From: Adiantum capillus-veneris
Lineage: Eukaryota; Streptophyta; Polypodiopsida; Polypodiales; Pteridaceae
DNA: 64,000 nt
Direction of reading: 5' to 3'
Assembly: GCA_014529385.2 (NCBI GenBank)
Contig: CM043942.1
Location: 7,995,001-8,059,000 of the forward strand
Part shown: positions 11,462-22,231 of the stretch, piece by piece
Position numbering within the stretch: the first letter of the stretch is position 1
Layout: every line of letters starts with the position of its first letter
Translations under genes and position numbers: made by a program
Notes under the pieces: generated by a model
What the model saw: only the letters and a program-made list of their open reading frames with translations
What the model was told of the DNA's origin: nothing
Databases searched by the model: none

Positions 11462-11862
11462 ATTTGGTTTCTCTTTTCTTGCTTAAGAAGAGAGGTACTT
11501 AAGTAGCCTATAAATGGTTGATGTTGTTAATTATATTAGGGTAAGTGGAACTGGGATCTATTATCGATTTTGTTGAGCCCACTATGTGGGGGATGGTGCA
11601 CACCTCGGGAGCTTTGGACTTAATAATGGAGTATTTTTAGAATTGCCTACGGCTTTACCATTATTGAGCCATAAGAAGTCCAAAAGGAGCTAGCCCTCGG
11701 CAGCTCTGCTATGTTAGACCTACTCCTCTACTCTCTATAATTAACCACTTTGAGTTGTGGGTGTAGATACTTAAGAGCCAATTTTCAAAGGCTAAGAGGA
11801 GTGGTAACTAAGGTTCTGAATTGCCAAAGCATACACTAAGTACATACATAAACTTTGTTAAC

Positions 11863-13230
11863 ATGGCTGACAATAATCAAGAGAGTAGAATGAACATTGA
11901 TAGCTTTGATTTTGTACATGAAGGTGCTAATGATGATGCTCCCATGTTTGTGAATTATCTCGTCACTAGGTTGCAGCAAGCTATGGGCAACCCTGCTTTG
12001 CAAGCCAAAGTTACTCAACAACTTCGTGATTATGGAATTTCCCTTCCTCTCCAAGAGGAGAGAGAGCTTAGGAGGCCTCTTGAAGAGACCCCCAAAAGAA
12101 GACTCTCTTCCATTCAAGAGGAGGAATCCAAAGAGCAAGAAAACAATGAAAGTTTAAGTTCCTCTAAAGATGTGGCTCCACGAAGACGGCGGTCTAGACG
12201 ATCGCCCACTCCTCCCAAGAGGAAAATATCAACACATACTCCTTCTCCTCATCACTCTGAAAGGCAAGAGAGGAAACAAAGGAGGAAAAGGGCTAGGAAG
12301 AGGTCACCCTCTTCTCCTTCTTCTTCACCTTCCTCCTCTTCTGACAAAAGTTATGGCTATTCTCCTAGAGAATACAAGAGGGGAGGACATCGCAAATCAT
12401 TTCCTGCATGGCGAAGGTCACAAAATCTAAAGAAGTTCAAGGAGGGAGGAAAGAGTATCTCTTTTCTCACATATGATGGAACCTTTGGTGCTACCGACAA
12501 AGTGTTGGCCTTCATCCAGCAATTTGATGCGGCCTTTGGAGACGAGGGCTTCACAGAGTCCTCCAAGCTACGCCATGTAGCTATGCACTTCCAAAAATCA
12601 GCTCGTCAATGGTGGGCTAGCCTTTGTGGCGATGGTGAAGCCCCAAAGACATGGAAAACTCTACGAGTTTCCATCATGAAGCAATTCCTTGCAAGCGATG
12701 CAAAGGACAAAGTGCTTACGGAACAGGGCAGCTTGAAGCTTCTCTCCCATGAGTCTATCCATAAATATGTAGACAAGTTTTGGGATTTACATCTCAAGGC
12801 TATTGTATTTCAAAAGATAGACTTTGCCAAGCAAAGGTAGCAATTCTGTGTAGGATTACCTGAAGAGATGGCCGAATACATTAACTCTCAAGGGTCTGGT
12901 ACTATTAGCAAAGTAATCCATCACACCATGGTTTCTTCATGCATCAATTTCCATCAAGGGGCTAGATGTAATGTCAAGCCCATGGAGAATAAAGACAAAA
13001 ATGATGCAAAGGGGAAAACCAATGTTCAAAATTCTTCCCAAGGCACTTCCAACAACAACAACAACCATCGGTCCAAGGAGAAGCGAGTTTACAAAGGTAA
13101 AAACAAACTCTCTCTTGAAGAGCTTGAAGCTTTTCGCAAGGACCATAAGTGTTTTAAGTGTGGGGAGCAAGGACATGGCTATCGTTCTTGCCCCAAGAAG
13201 AATACTCGCAATGAGACTCCTAGGGCTTTC
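11863..13230 (+). pseudogene. gag: Element E gag (RS-rich N-terminus, zinc knuckle)
   Basis: Capsid-type polyprotein segment. ATG at 11863 (MADNNQ) is chosen because the frame upstream has no earlier ATG. Domains in order: an acidic N-terminus; an unusual Arg/Ser-rich stretch (about 12160-12420: RRRRSRRSPTPPKRK, RKRSPSSPSSSPSSSS); a retrotransposon gag core (about 12450-12830) containing WWASL; then a basic linker; then a CX2CX4HX4C knuckle [14 protein letters not shown] at about 13150-13192. An in-frame TAG at 12838-12840 interrupts the core. Element D has CAG at that point, so this is a C-to-T nonsense change. The frame then stays open into protease. Confidence 0.9.
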
Positions 13231-13800
13231 ACCATCGAAGCTCCAAAAGAGGATGCTCATTGCAAAGGCTCATCACTCTCCTATGCTTGGAGAAAGGTAA
13301 GAGAGCATGATGCATTCATCTTGTTTGACCCTCGCTCTACTCACAACTTCATATCAGTGGAGTTGGCCACCAAGTTGGGCATTCAAGCTTTCAAGATGGG
13401 AGATATGGTAACCATTGATGCAGCTTTCAAGGGACAAAAAGCCTTTGTTACTCCCTTGATTGGGAAGTTGAGGCTTCATGTCCAAAGCTATGTCGACAAA
13501 GAAGACTTTTCCATATCTTCTCTCCAACATGAAGATGTTATCTTAGGGGAACCATGGTTTGATCGCATGGTTGCCAATATGAAGTTCCCTGAAAGGAGAA
13601 TTTACTTCACTTACAGGGGAAAGAATATGTATATAGATGCTAGTGAGCGTGGTCGCACTATTCCACTTGTAAATTCTCCTGGTTTTGATAAATCAATGAA
13701 GAGCTCAGTTTCTTCTTATAAGATTTTTGTCAAAGAGTCTCCAAAAGATCCTAAAATTTCATCAAAAGTAACTGGTAGGAATCAAGAAGAGTTAGACTTC
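13231..13800 (+). pseudogene. Element E retropepsin
   Basis: Aspartic protease segment of the gag-pol polyprotein, in frame with gag. The active-site block is [15 protein letters not shown]. Element D reads LFDPGSTQNFVS at this place, so the family motif appears to be D-P-G-S, where D-S/T-G is the usual form, and E has further lost the glycine (G to R). The closing block [12 protein letters not shown] is present. The Gly loss should abolish activity. Confidence 0.85.
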
Positions 13801-14640
13801 TCTAATTTTCTAAAAGGATTCCAAGATGTGTTCATCGATGATATCCCTATGGACTTACCTCCAAAACGAGGGGATGATGACCATCGCATTAAGCTCCTTC
13901 ATGGAATCTCACCACCTAACAAGCCTCCTTATCGAGTCTCACAAGCTCAACAAGAGGAGATCATGAGGCAAGTACAAGAGATAGTAGCCAAAGGGATGGT
14001 GAGGCCGAGTTCCTCTCCCTTTTGTTCTCCAGTCCTTTTAGTGCAAAAGAAAGATGGTACATACCGCATGTGTGTGGACTATCAAGCATTAAACCATATC
14101 ACTATCAAAAACAAATTTTTGTGCCTCGGGTAGAAGATCTGTTTGATAAGCTACAAGGCTCTACCTACTTCAGTAGGATTGACCTTAAGAGTGGCTATCA
14201 TCAAATAAGGATAGTGGATGAAGATATCTTAAAGACCGCGTTTCTCACAACATTTGGTCTTTATGAATATCTAGTCATGCCTTTTTGTTTGACTAATGCA
14301 CCAGCTACATTCAATCGTCTAATGGAGAAAATTTTTAGACCATACCGCAAATTCACTGTCGAGTGTTCTTTGATGATATCATCATTTACTCCAAGTCTTT
14401 GGAGGAACATAAGCAACATCTCCAAGTGATTTTTCAATCAATGAGGGAGAATAAGCTTTTTCTCAACCAAAAGAAACGTGATTTTTTCCTTCAAGAGATT
14501 CAATACTTAGGTCATATTATCTCTCAAGATGGTATCCATATTGATCCATCGAAGTTAGAGGCAATAAAAGCATGGCCTAACCCAAGGAATCTACATGAGC
14601 TAAGAAGCTTTATTGGTATGTGTCATATTATAGATGCTTC
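13801..14640 (+). pseudogene. Element E reverse transcriptase, three frame pieces
   Basis: RNA-dependent DNA polymerase domain of the gypsy type. Blocks in order: [77 protein letters not shown], and the catalytic [11 protein letters not shown] (about 14366-14377). Comparison with D shows a one-base loss near 14115, a second frame change near 14360, and a third near 14630. The conserved MPFGLTN reads MPFCLTN (Gly to Cys). It cannot make a full enzyme. Confidence 0.9.
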
Positions 14641-15140
14641 ATAGCAAAATTCTCTCAAGTAGCAGGACCACTACACGACTTAACTAAGAAGAACGTTAAG
14701 TATGTATGGATTGCTAAGGAGAAAAATGCTTTTGATAAGCTCAAAGAGAAGCTTACTTCGCAACTAGTCCTCGTACTTCCGGGTCTCTCAAAACCATTTG
14801 AGGTCCAATGTGATGCTTGTGGTGATTACCTTGGAGCAGTTTTGCTTCAAGAAGGGCATGCCAAAGCATATGAGAGCCAACGGCTCAATACTGACGAACG
14901 GGTCCTGGGAATTTATGAGAAAGAGCTTTTAGCTATTCTACATGCCCTAGACACATGGAAGCACTACTTATTGGGGACTCCATTCATTCTACAAACCAAT
15001 CACCAAAGTCTCAAGTATTTCATGGCGCAAATCAAGCTTTCCGACAAATAAATGAGGTGGGAAAATTTTCTTTCGCAATTTAATTTTCATATTGCTCACA
15101 TTGCTGGTAAGCACAATCAAGTGGCCGATGCACTTTCACG
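14641..15140 (+). pseudogene. Element E RNase H
   Basis: Gypsy-type RNase H, frame resumed after the shift near 14630. FEVQCDACGDYLGAVLLQEG carries the first catalytic Asp. YEKELLAILHALDTWKHYL carries the Glu. TNHQSLKYF has Asn where element D and the family have Asp, so a catalytic residue is lost. A stop at 15049-15051 (TAA for Lys in D) precedes MRWENFLSQF and GKHNQVADALS at the domain end. Confidence 0.88.
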
Positions 15141-16647
15141 ACGACCAAAAGTTAATGCGGTATCTATAGCTACTCACAATGATCTATCTTCTATGATAGA
15201 TGAGTATGCTACTAACCCTGACTATAGAGACATAATGTCAACCCTTGCTTTGGGAAAAAAAGAAGAACCATTCACCTTGCAAGATGGTTATCTTCTCCAC
15301 GGCAATAGGCTATGTGTTACACATTCCCTTCGTGATAAAGTTATGTATGAATCCCATGCTCCTCCATATTATGCGGGGCATAGAGGTAATCAACCTACTC
15401 TCCGAGGACTAGAGACATACTTCTATTGGCCTACCATGAAAGTGGACATACAAGAGTATGTTTCAAAATGTGTAGTATGCCAAAAGACCAAGTATGATAG
15501 AGGGAAGCAACCTGGATTACTCCAGCCATTGCCTATCCCAAATTCACCATGGGAGAGTATATCCATGGATTTCATCTTTGGATTACCCAAGTCTATCCAT
15601 GGGTTTACGGGAACATGGACAATAGTAAACATGTTTAGCAAACAAGCACATTTAATTCTTGTCAAAAGACTATTAAGGCACATCAAATGGCAAATCTCTT
15701 CATATCTCAAATTTTCAAGCACCATGGATTACCCACATCCATTGTGTTGGATAGAGATCCTAGAATGACTAGTAATTTTTGGAAAGGTCTCTTTGAAAAT
15801 CTAGGAACAAGATTGAATTTCTCTTCGGCCTATCACCCACAAACGGATGGCCATAGTGAGATAGCCAATCTTACGATACTCGATCTACTCAAGACTTATG
15901 TTACCGAAGTAGATCAACGATCACAATGGGAAAAGTACTTACCTCTTATAGAGTATGCCTTCAATAATAATGTACATACTTCTATGGGAAAAGCACCTTT
16001 TGAAATCATTGAGGGAAGACCTAAAAGTCCCTTGCTACTCAAAGTACATCGGAAGATCTTCTCCGCCGATGAGTATAGCCGTGACCCACAAGAATCTTTT
16101 CAAAAGATTAAGGAGGCTATATCCATCTCTCAACAAAGGCAAAAAGCTGCTACTAATAAGTACATAAGGGCCTTAATGTTCAAAGAAAATGGTTGGGTCT
16201 TACTCAAGTTTCCTAAGGCTCGATTAAGACAAACAACGGGCAAAAATCCTACGGGCCATCAAAAGTATTATGCTAAACTAGCAAAAAGATACTATAGTCC
16301 TTTCCAAATCTTGAAGCCCATCAATGAGACGGTTTACCAACTCAAGTTGCCCAACCATTGGCTCATACACAATGCCTTTCATGTAAGCCTACTTAAGCCC
16401 TACAAAGGCGAGCCACCAAGTGAACCAATTATTGAAGACCCTCCCGAAGTTGAAGACCAAGAAGAGGTGCTACAACCCAAAGCTGTCCTTCCGCATGAAG
16501 ACAAGGTACTACGACATGGTAAGATTATCTGACGGTATCTTATTAAGCTAAAAAACTATCCTTTTGAAGATGCTAGATGGATGCAAGGAATACAGCTTAA
16601 GGATAGTATGAACCTTGTCAATGCTTACAATGCTACATTAGAGTAAG
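15141..16647 (+). pseudogene. Element E integrase with chromodomain-like tail
   Basis: Zinc-binding HHCC region at about 15350-15490 (HAPPYYAGHRGN ... CVVCQK). First catalytic Asp in SISMDFIFGLP (about 15565), second in IVLDRDPRMTSNFW (about 15750), Glu in HSEIANLTILDLL (about 15855). A one-base loss near 15665 shifts the frame. The tail [20 protein letters not shown] is the usual gypsy integrase GPY/F-type end. It is followed by [17 protein letters not shown], a shortened chromodomain-like motif that in chromoviruses guides insertion to marked chromatin. A TGA at 16530-16532 (CGA in D) cuts off this motif. The natural stop is TAA at about 16645. Confidence 0.88.
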
Positions 16648-16990
16648 AAAATGTACAAATCTTTTAAATGACTCATGTTTTTGTCTTATAAGACTAGCCC
16701 TCTTTTCAATTGTGCACAAATTTAACTAATATGCATACTTAGAATCATGTTTGTGATGACGACGTCTCTCAAACACCAAGTAGAATTTGTAGCTCTACTT
16801 TGGGAGAACAAAATGGACTAAAGAGCAGACATGCTTGCGGCAGCTATGTCTCCCAAGCACCAAATGGATTAGTCATCCATCTTGGAAAGATGTCGTAGGG
16901 TTAAAAGGGCTCCTCTATCCGCTAAGTAAAATTGACTAATGACTAAGGCTTTATCTCTTCTACCTCATAGTTGAGGACGACTATGGTTTC

Positions 16991-17000
16991 AAGAGAGAGG
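16991..17000 (+). promoter_or_regulatory. Element E polypurine tract
   Basis: AAGAGAGAGG, three bases before the 3' LTR. It primes plus-strand DNA synthesis. Element D has the same tract inverted at 30669-30678. Confidence 0.85.
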
Positions 17001-17003
17001 TAA

Positions 17004-18233
17004 TGTCATAAAATCTAATATCTAATATCTAACCAAACAAAATGATTTTCTCATATTAAACTGATCACTTAATGTGGGAGAATAAACGGGAACAAGTGTT
17101 AAGATATAGACATGTGCTTATAGATCTATCTCAACACGGGGCCAATGGTAAAGGGGCCCAAATGAGAGATGGTATATCAAAGAGCAAGGCTAACCCATGG
17201 AGCATAATACCTTAGGGTTAGCTTCATTGAAGACCTCCAATAATGTGTAAAAGTCCTTTGACCTTAGGTAAGCTAGGGCTGAGCTTGAGACAGGACCCCG
17301 ACCTACGGGACCCTGACCTAGCTCGAGTTGTTACTCCTGCTTGTCATGCTTGATGACTGAGGTGATTGAGGTGCTTGATGATTGAGATGCTTGAGATGCT
17401 GGAGGTGCTTGACATGCTTGAGATGCTAGGGTTGCACTTGAGGTGAGAACCCAACCCAAGATTAAAATGCTTAAGGGCCAAGCTTGTGGTGGGAACTGGG
17501 CCTATGCATGAGGGGATTGAGGTGTCAAAAAGTAAAATATTCAATCCCTACAAGGAGTGGGCGAGCCCTACATGAGGGGGGATGAGAGAGAACACCCACA
17601 CACTTACACAAGGCATGCATGGTACAAAGAAAGCAGAAGGGACACTTGTCAAGTTCCTCCTCATGTTGCCCTCATGGTGTGCCTGAAGCCTATTGCTTTG
17701 CCACCCAAGGGGTCCAATGATAATTTATGCTAGCAAGAAGAGTTATGATAAGTAAGGAACTAATTCTTTCTCCTATGAAATATTTATTCTTCCTCTTTCC
17801 TACCCTCATTCCCTGCTAGCTCTCTCCACCTTCGAAGGTGTTTGAGGTCTTGGGACTGAGGCTTGGGATAGTTAAAGCTTTCTTCAAGTTTATGTTATGC
17901 TTTTGATGCATAAAGCTTTCCATATTCATTGCATCACCTAGGTTACAAGGAACACACAGATTGTATCGTAACAAGTCTCTCTTAATGGGAGAAACCATAA
18001 TACAAATGCCTATTGGAGGGGGGACCGGCTCCACATAAATCCGGTCCTCAACTGTTGTCATGTTCTCTAAATTCTCTCTCTTGCAAAAGTATTTTTCATG
18101 ACAAGTTAACTAATTGCTATGATTATGTTGCTATCTTCAATTATGTTCACCCGCTATGCTCACAAAGTCATTTCTCAAAAGTACTCCCATTAATTTCCGC
18201 TACTCTCAAGTTAAATAGGCCAATTCCATTACA
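17004..18233 (+). repeat. Element E 3' LTR (internally deleted)
   Basis: 1,230 bp, TG...CA, followed by the AAGTC target duplication. Relative to the 5' LTR it lacks about 397 bp, joined at GATAATTTA/TGCTAGC with a 2-bp TA overlap. It also has a small local duplication near 17290-17320. Confidence 0.95.
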
Positions 18234-18238
18234 AAGTC

Positions 18239-18451
18239 TAAAACCCATTTTTCAAATAGTTGACTCACTTTAACAGGATGTAAGGGCATCTTATCCTTCC
18301 ATTGTGTGATCTTGTAAGGTTGCCATTCATCACATCCTTTTGCAAAAAGTGATGCATCCTTGAATAAGGTAGGCCACCAATAGCCTGATTGCGACACCTT
18401 TCCAGCAGTTAGTTCCCCTGAGAAATGTCCTCTGGCTATACCCATGTGGGC
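18239..18451 (-). pseudogene. IPR-b: integrase zinc-binding region (right part)
   Basis: Minus strand, from HMGIARGHFSGE through GYWWPTLFKDA and KGCDEWQPYK to MPLHPVKVSQLFEKW and VLDF. It joins, after removing element E, to the GPIGPAA start of the core at 9835. The HHCC pattern is partly visible (H...GHF, then C and a lost second Cys in KGCDEWQ). The right edge is the outer end of the element D 3' LTR. IPR-b's upstream coding (RNase H, RT, gag) is not seen in the window. Confidence 0.85.
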
Positions 18452-19418
18452 TATAATGGAATTGGCCTATTTAATTTGAGAGTAGCGGAAATTAATGAGA
18501 GTACTTTTGAGAAATGATTTTGTGAGCATTGTGGGTGAACATAATTGAAGATATCAACATAATCATAGCAATTAGTTAACTTGGCATGAACAATACTTTT
18601 GCAAGAGAGAGAATTTAGAGAACATGACAAGAGTTGAGGAGCGGATTTATGTGGAGCCGGTCCCCCCTCCAATAGGCATTTGTATTATGATTTCTCCCAT
18701 TAAGAGAGACTTGTTACAATACAATCTTTGTGTTCCATGTGACCTAGGTGATGCAATGAAGATGGAAAGATTCATGCATCACAAACATAACATAAACTTG
18801 AAGAAAGCTTTAACTATCCCAAGCCTCAGTCCCAAGACCTCAAACACCTTCAAAGGTGGAGAGAGCTAGCAGGGAATGAGGGAAGGGAAGAGGAAGAAGA
18901 AACATTCCGTAGGAGAAAGAATTAGTTCCTCACTTATCATACTCTTCTTGCTAGCATACATAATAGCATAGTAATGAAGAAGAAGGAGATGACAAGCTTA
19001 AGCATTGAAGCATGGCTCTTGGTTGGATTTGCACTCCATATCCAAGAGTGTTGGTGTAGGCTCTCAACCTCTACTTGCTTGGAGATGGAGAGGGAGCTCT
19101 TGCACTTTTCATAGCACACAATAAGAGTGTTTGTGAGTGTGTGTGGGTGAGCATACCCCCTAAGCAACCCCCTAGCTTGCTTAGGTTGACCCCCCCTTGT
19201 AGCTCATGCTTGAAGCTCCTTGGACCCCTTCAAGCCTAGCCAATCATAAGCACGAGGCATTACAAGCAGCAAGGGCAGCCTTGAGACAAGTGTCCCCCTT
19301 TCCCCTTTGAGAGAGAGGGCTAGATAAATGCTAAATCAATTAAATAAATCTCTTAAATTATTATTGGACCCCTTGGGTGGCCAACCAATAGGCTTCAGGC
19401 ACACCATAAGGGAAACAC
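18452..19418 (-). repeat. Element D 3' LTR, outer part
   Basis: Inverted copy of the E LTR starting TATAATGGAATTGG (family end TGTAATGG, so the terminal G is changed to A). It is interrupted at 19418 by element F. It keeps the segment deleted from the E 3' LTR. Confidence 0.9.
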
Positions 19419-20090
19419 TGTGAGGTCCCCACCCCGCCATATCAACCACGGATCTGATGGTGAACCAGGTGACCACTAGATCTATTGGGGAAGCAAACAA
19501 AATGGTTCAGGGTTCGACTAGCGGACGATCTCTCATCACAAAGTGAGTCAAGTTCGAGCCTACTAGCAAGGAGATCTAGCTCCACCTCGCAGGGGAAGAG
19601 TACTTAAACAATCTAGCGATCCTAAGACCCACCTTCCAAAAGGAGAGAAACCTCGAGTGCCTTTTTCCCCATGTTTCAGAGGCACGTACTCTCGAGATTT
19701 CACTGCTCTAGGGGCAATGAGTATTACTAATATCGAAGTAAGCACAATGGGGACAGAGAGTTCCCGACCAATCGGGACCACCCATCTCGTAGGCATTGGC
19801 AACCTGAGCCAAGCCCCCACTTTCCACCCCCACACTCACACTTCCTTGTGTGACCTAATTACTACCACAAAGGATGATCAACATAAAGATTCCTTGTTTA
19901 ATTCTGAATCACATTGTTCGTTAATACAGCCCTTCAACCAGTATTGAAAACAGCACCAAGACAGAATTCTAGTAAAAATTCTACTCAAACTTATTCATAA
20001 AAGTTCCAATCTTCTAGAGGTATAACATCCCCCCTCCAGCGAGAGTTCACTCCTCCCATTGTCGCCTAGCTGCCCATACAACTAGGTATG

Positions 20091-20206
20091 TCCACCACAT
20101 AGAAAGCACGTCATGGACACTCCCACCGCATAGAAAGCAAGACGTGGGTTCCTACCGCATAGAAAGCAAGTCGTGGGTATCCATCGCATAGAAAGCAAGT
20201 CGTGGA
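20091..20206 (-). repeat. Four tandem units CCACCGCATAGAAAGCAAG... in F LTR
   Basis: Four units of about 27-33 bp sharing CGCATAGAAAGCA and a CGTGG or CATGG tail. The same four-unit array is in the other LTR at 27993-28108, so it predates insertion. The unit variants correspond position by position between the two LTRs. Confidence 0.85.
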
Positions 20207-21466
20207 TTCAAGAGCCCTTAACGAGGAACTCTGCCCCCTGTGATCAGTAGGGGGGTCAGGACTGATTCAACATTGGAAATAAAATGAACATGTCGAGCTA
20301 AATTTTCCCTAGCAGACATTCTTTCCTAATTGCAACTAGCATACCCATCAATCATTTCCTTCCTACTTTAGAACTTAATGTACAATGAATTCAATACCGA
20401 GGTTTCCGTCGGATTTCTCCAACATGTTTGGGGATATTTTCATTCCTAACTAAACGTGTGCAATGTTAAATTAAACAACTTGAATGAAATTATGATCTAC
20501 CTCTTCCATTTCTTCGTTGATGGCGCGTGAGATGGCCGGTATTTGTTCTTCCATGGGAGCTTTTCCCTTCCCGTTCACCTTACTCGTTCCTGCCTCGTGG
20601 TCGTGGGCTCTACCAAAGCGAGTCCTCTTAACCGGGGCCATTTTAAACTCACTACTTTAAGTAATTAACTTGGGGAAAAGAGCTAATGTCCGTAAGCGTC
20701 ATAACAAGCCAAATGATAGATTAGCAACATCAAACAATGCCTGCTACATGAGAGGTTTAGATTTTTCCATATAGCAATCATTATGGATGACACATAATCC
20801 TATGGGAACCGGCTGTAAAGATAATTACTCGGCTTACATGATTAAGAATAATAGGATTTCACAAATGGAATTACCAGAGAGATGAATTAAGCACGATTAA
20901 TCTCTTTCCTAGCAATTAGAGGGTGCAGAATCACCGCATGCATAGGTGTGAGAAAAACCACCTCTTAGAGACTTAATGACAGATTAATCTTACCTTAATT
21001 ATATCTTAATGCATAACAGAGATGAATCTAAATCATCTACAATATTAATGCGTGATAGAAAGAGCGATTCTCATCAATCTACACAATTACCAGCTTACCG
21101 ATTAATTTCTATGCTACCTAGAGAGAGAAAATTCTAATAATCGTGCACTAATCATTAATTAAGAGTGATGAATGGCTGATAATTCAGCTATGGGATGATG
21201 ATTACATAATAGAATATGGTTAAGGAGAATTTAGACAGTAATTATAGAGAATTACGACTAGGAATAAACATAATAGACGAGAAATTTAGATGGTAGAGAA
21301 AGGAATTTACAGATAGCATTAATTAAACCGTGGTTATCGTGATTAAGGGCTGATAATCTTCTGGATTTTCTGATCTAATCGAGCTTCTTGAGGCGAGAAT
21401 TCGACAGCACCTCCCTCCTTGCTTCTCCTTCAAAAGGTGTGTGTTTCGGCAGCACCTTCCCAGAGT

Positions 21467-21530
21467 GTGTGTAGGTGTGTGTGTGTGTGCACTGTGTGTG
21501 TGTGAGCATATGTCTGTGTGTGTGTGTGTC
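21467..21530. repeat. GT microsatellite in F 3' LTR
   Basis: Interrupted GT runs. The equivalent tract at about 29371-29420 differs in length, as expected for slippage after insertion. Open frames of Thr-His repeats across it are artefacts. Confidence 0.85.
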
Positions 21531-22200
21531 TGCAGGTCTTTAAATAGGCTCCTACAAGCTGAAAATCGATTTGTGCTGCTATAAGCATCTGAGTGAGCAC
21601 TCAGTCCCTGCATTGGCAAAGTTCAGTTCCCCTACCCACCAAGTGTCAGGTTGGCTTGGTTAACTGACTCTGAGACTTAGTTACTGGCTTGAAAACTCCT
21701 CCAGGACTCCCACAAAGCAAGAGGGCGCCCCCTAGCTGCTAAAGGTGATCCGGAGTGGGTTGGAACCTCTTCCCACACAGTCTCGGGCCCCCGATACCTC
21801 CCTGGAAAACTTTTAGGAAATTTGGTTCTAAGCTAAAATGGGTCATACGAGTCGGATTTTGATGCCGAAAATTGCTATAGCAAGCTCTAACTAAGGCGTA
21901 TTGGCCCGAGTACCTGCCATATTTAGTAGCCCCCGGGGTCCGAAAATGCATTTGTTCAAATTTGGGGTACGGGTGCATTTTTTCGAGACGATCAAAACTG
22001 GACGGGTCGGGTGACCAAAAACTTGCTATTTTTGGAATTTTTTTACAAAAATTATTTTAATTCACATTCGAAGCTTTAAAACATTCTGAACATCATGGCA
22101 CTGACAGAATTTAGAAAACTGCTAAAAATAGTAACTTTTTCCATTATGTTCGTTTCATGGTACAATGGTGCTCTTTTTGATCGGGGTCAGAGACCTTACA

Positions 22201-22214
22201 ACCTCCCCAACGTG
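22201..22214 (-). promoter_or_regulatory. Element F polypurine tract
   Basis: Minus strand GTTGGGGAGGT directly before the LTR start TGTAAGGTC. Confidence 0.75.
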
Positions 22215-22231
22215 AAAAATTTGAGATGTCC

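Larger units (their letters stand above)
9836..18233 (+). mobile_element. Element E: Ty3/gypsy chromovirus, complete ends, dead coding region
   Basis: Bounded by LTRs at 9836-11448 and 17004-18233, both starting TGTCATAAAATC and ending CCAATTCCATTACA. A 5-bp target duplication AAGTC lies at 9831-9835 and 18234-18238. Order: LTR, Met-tRNA primer site, gag, protease, RT, RNase H, integrase, chromodomain-like tail, polypurine tract, LTR. It sits inside the integrase gene of IPR-b. The polyprotein has in-frame stops and at least four one-base frameshifts, so it is not autonomous. Element D is a second member of the family. Confidence 0.95.
19419..22200 (-). repeat. Element F 3' LTR
   Basis: 2,782 bp, closely similar to the 5' LTR at 27322-30082. 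It contains a four-unit tandem repeat and a GT-rich tract. On the minus strand CTATTTAAAG (about 21536-21547) is the likely TATA region. Confidence 0.95.
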
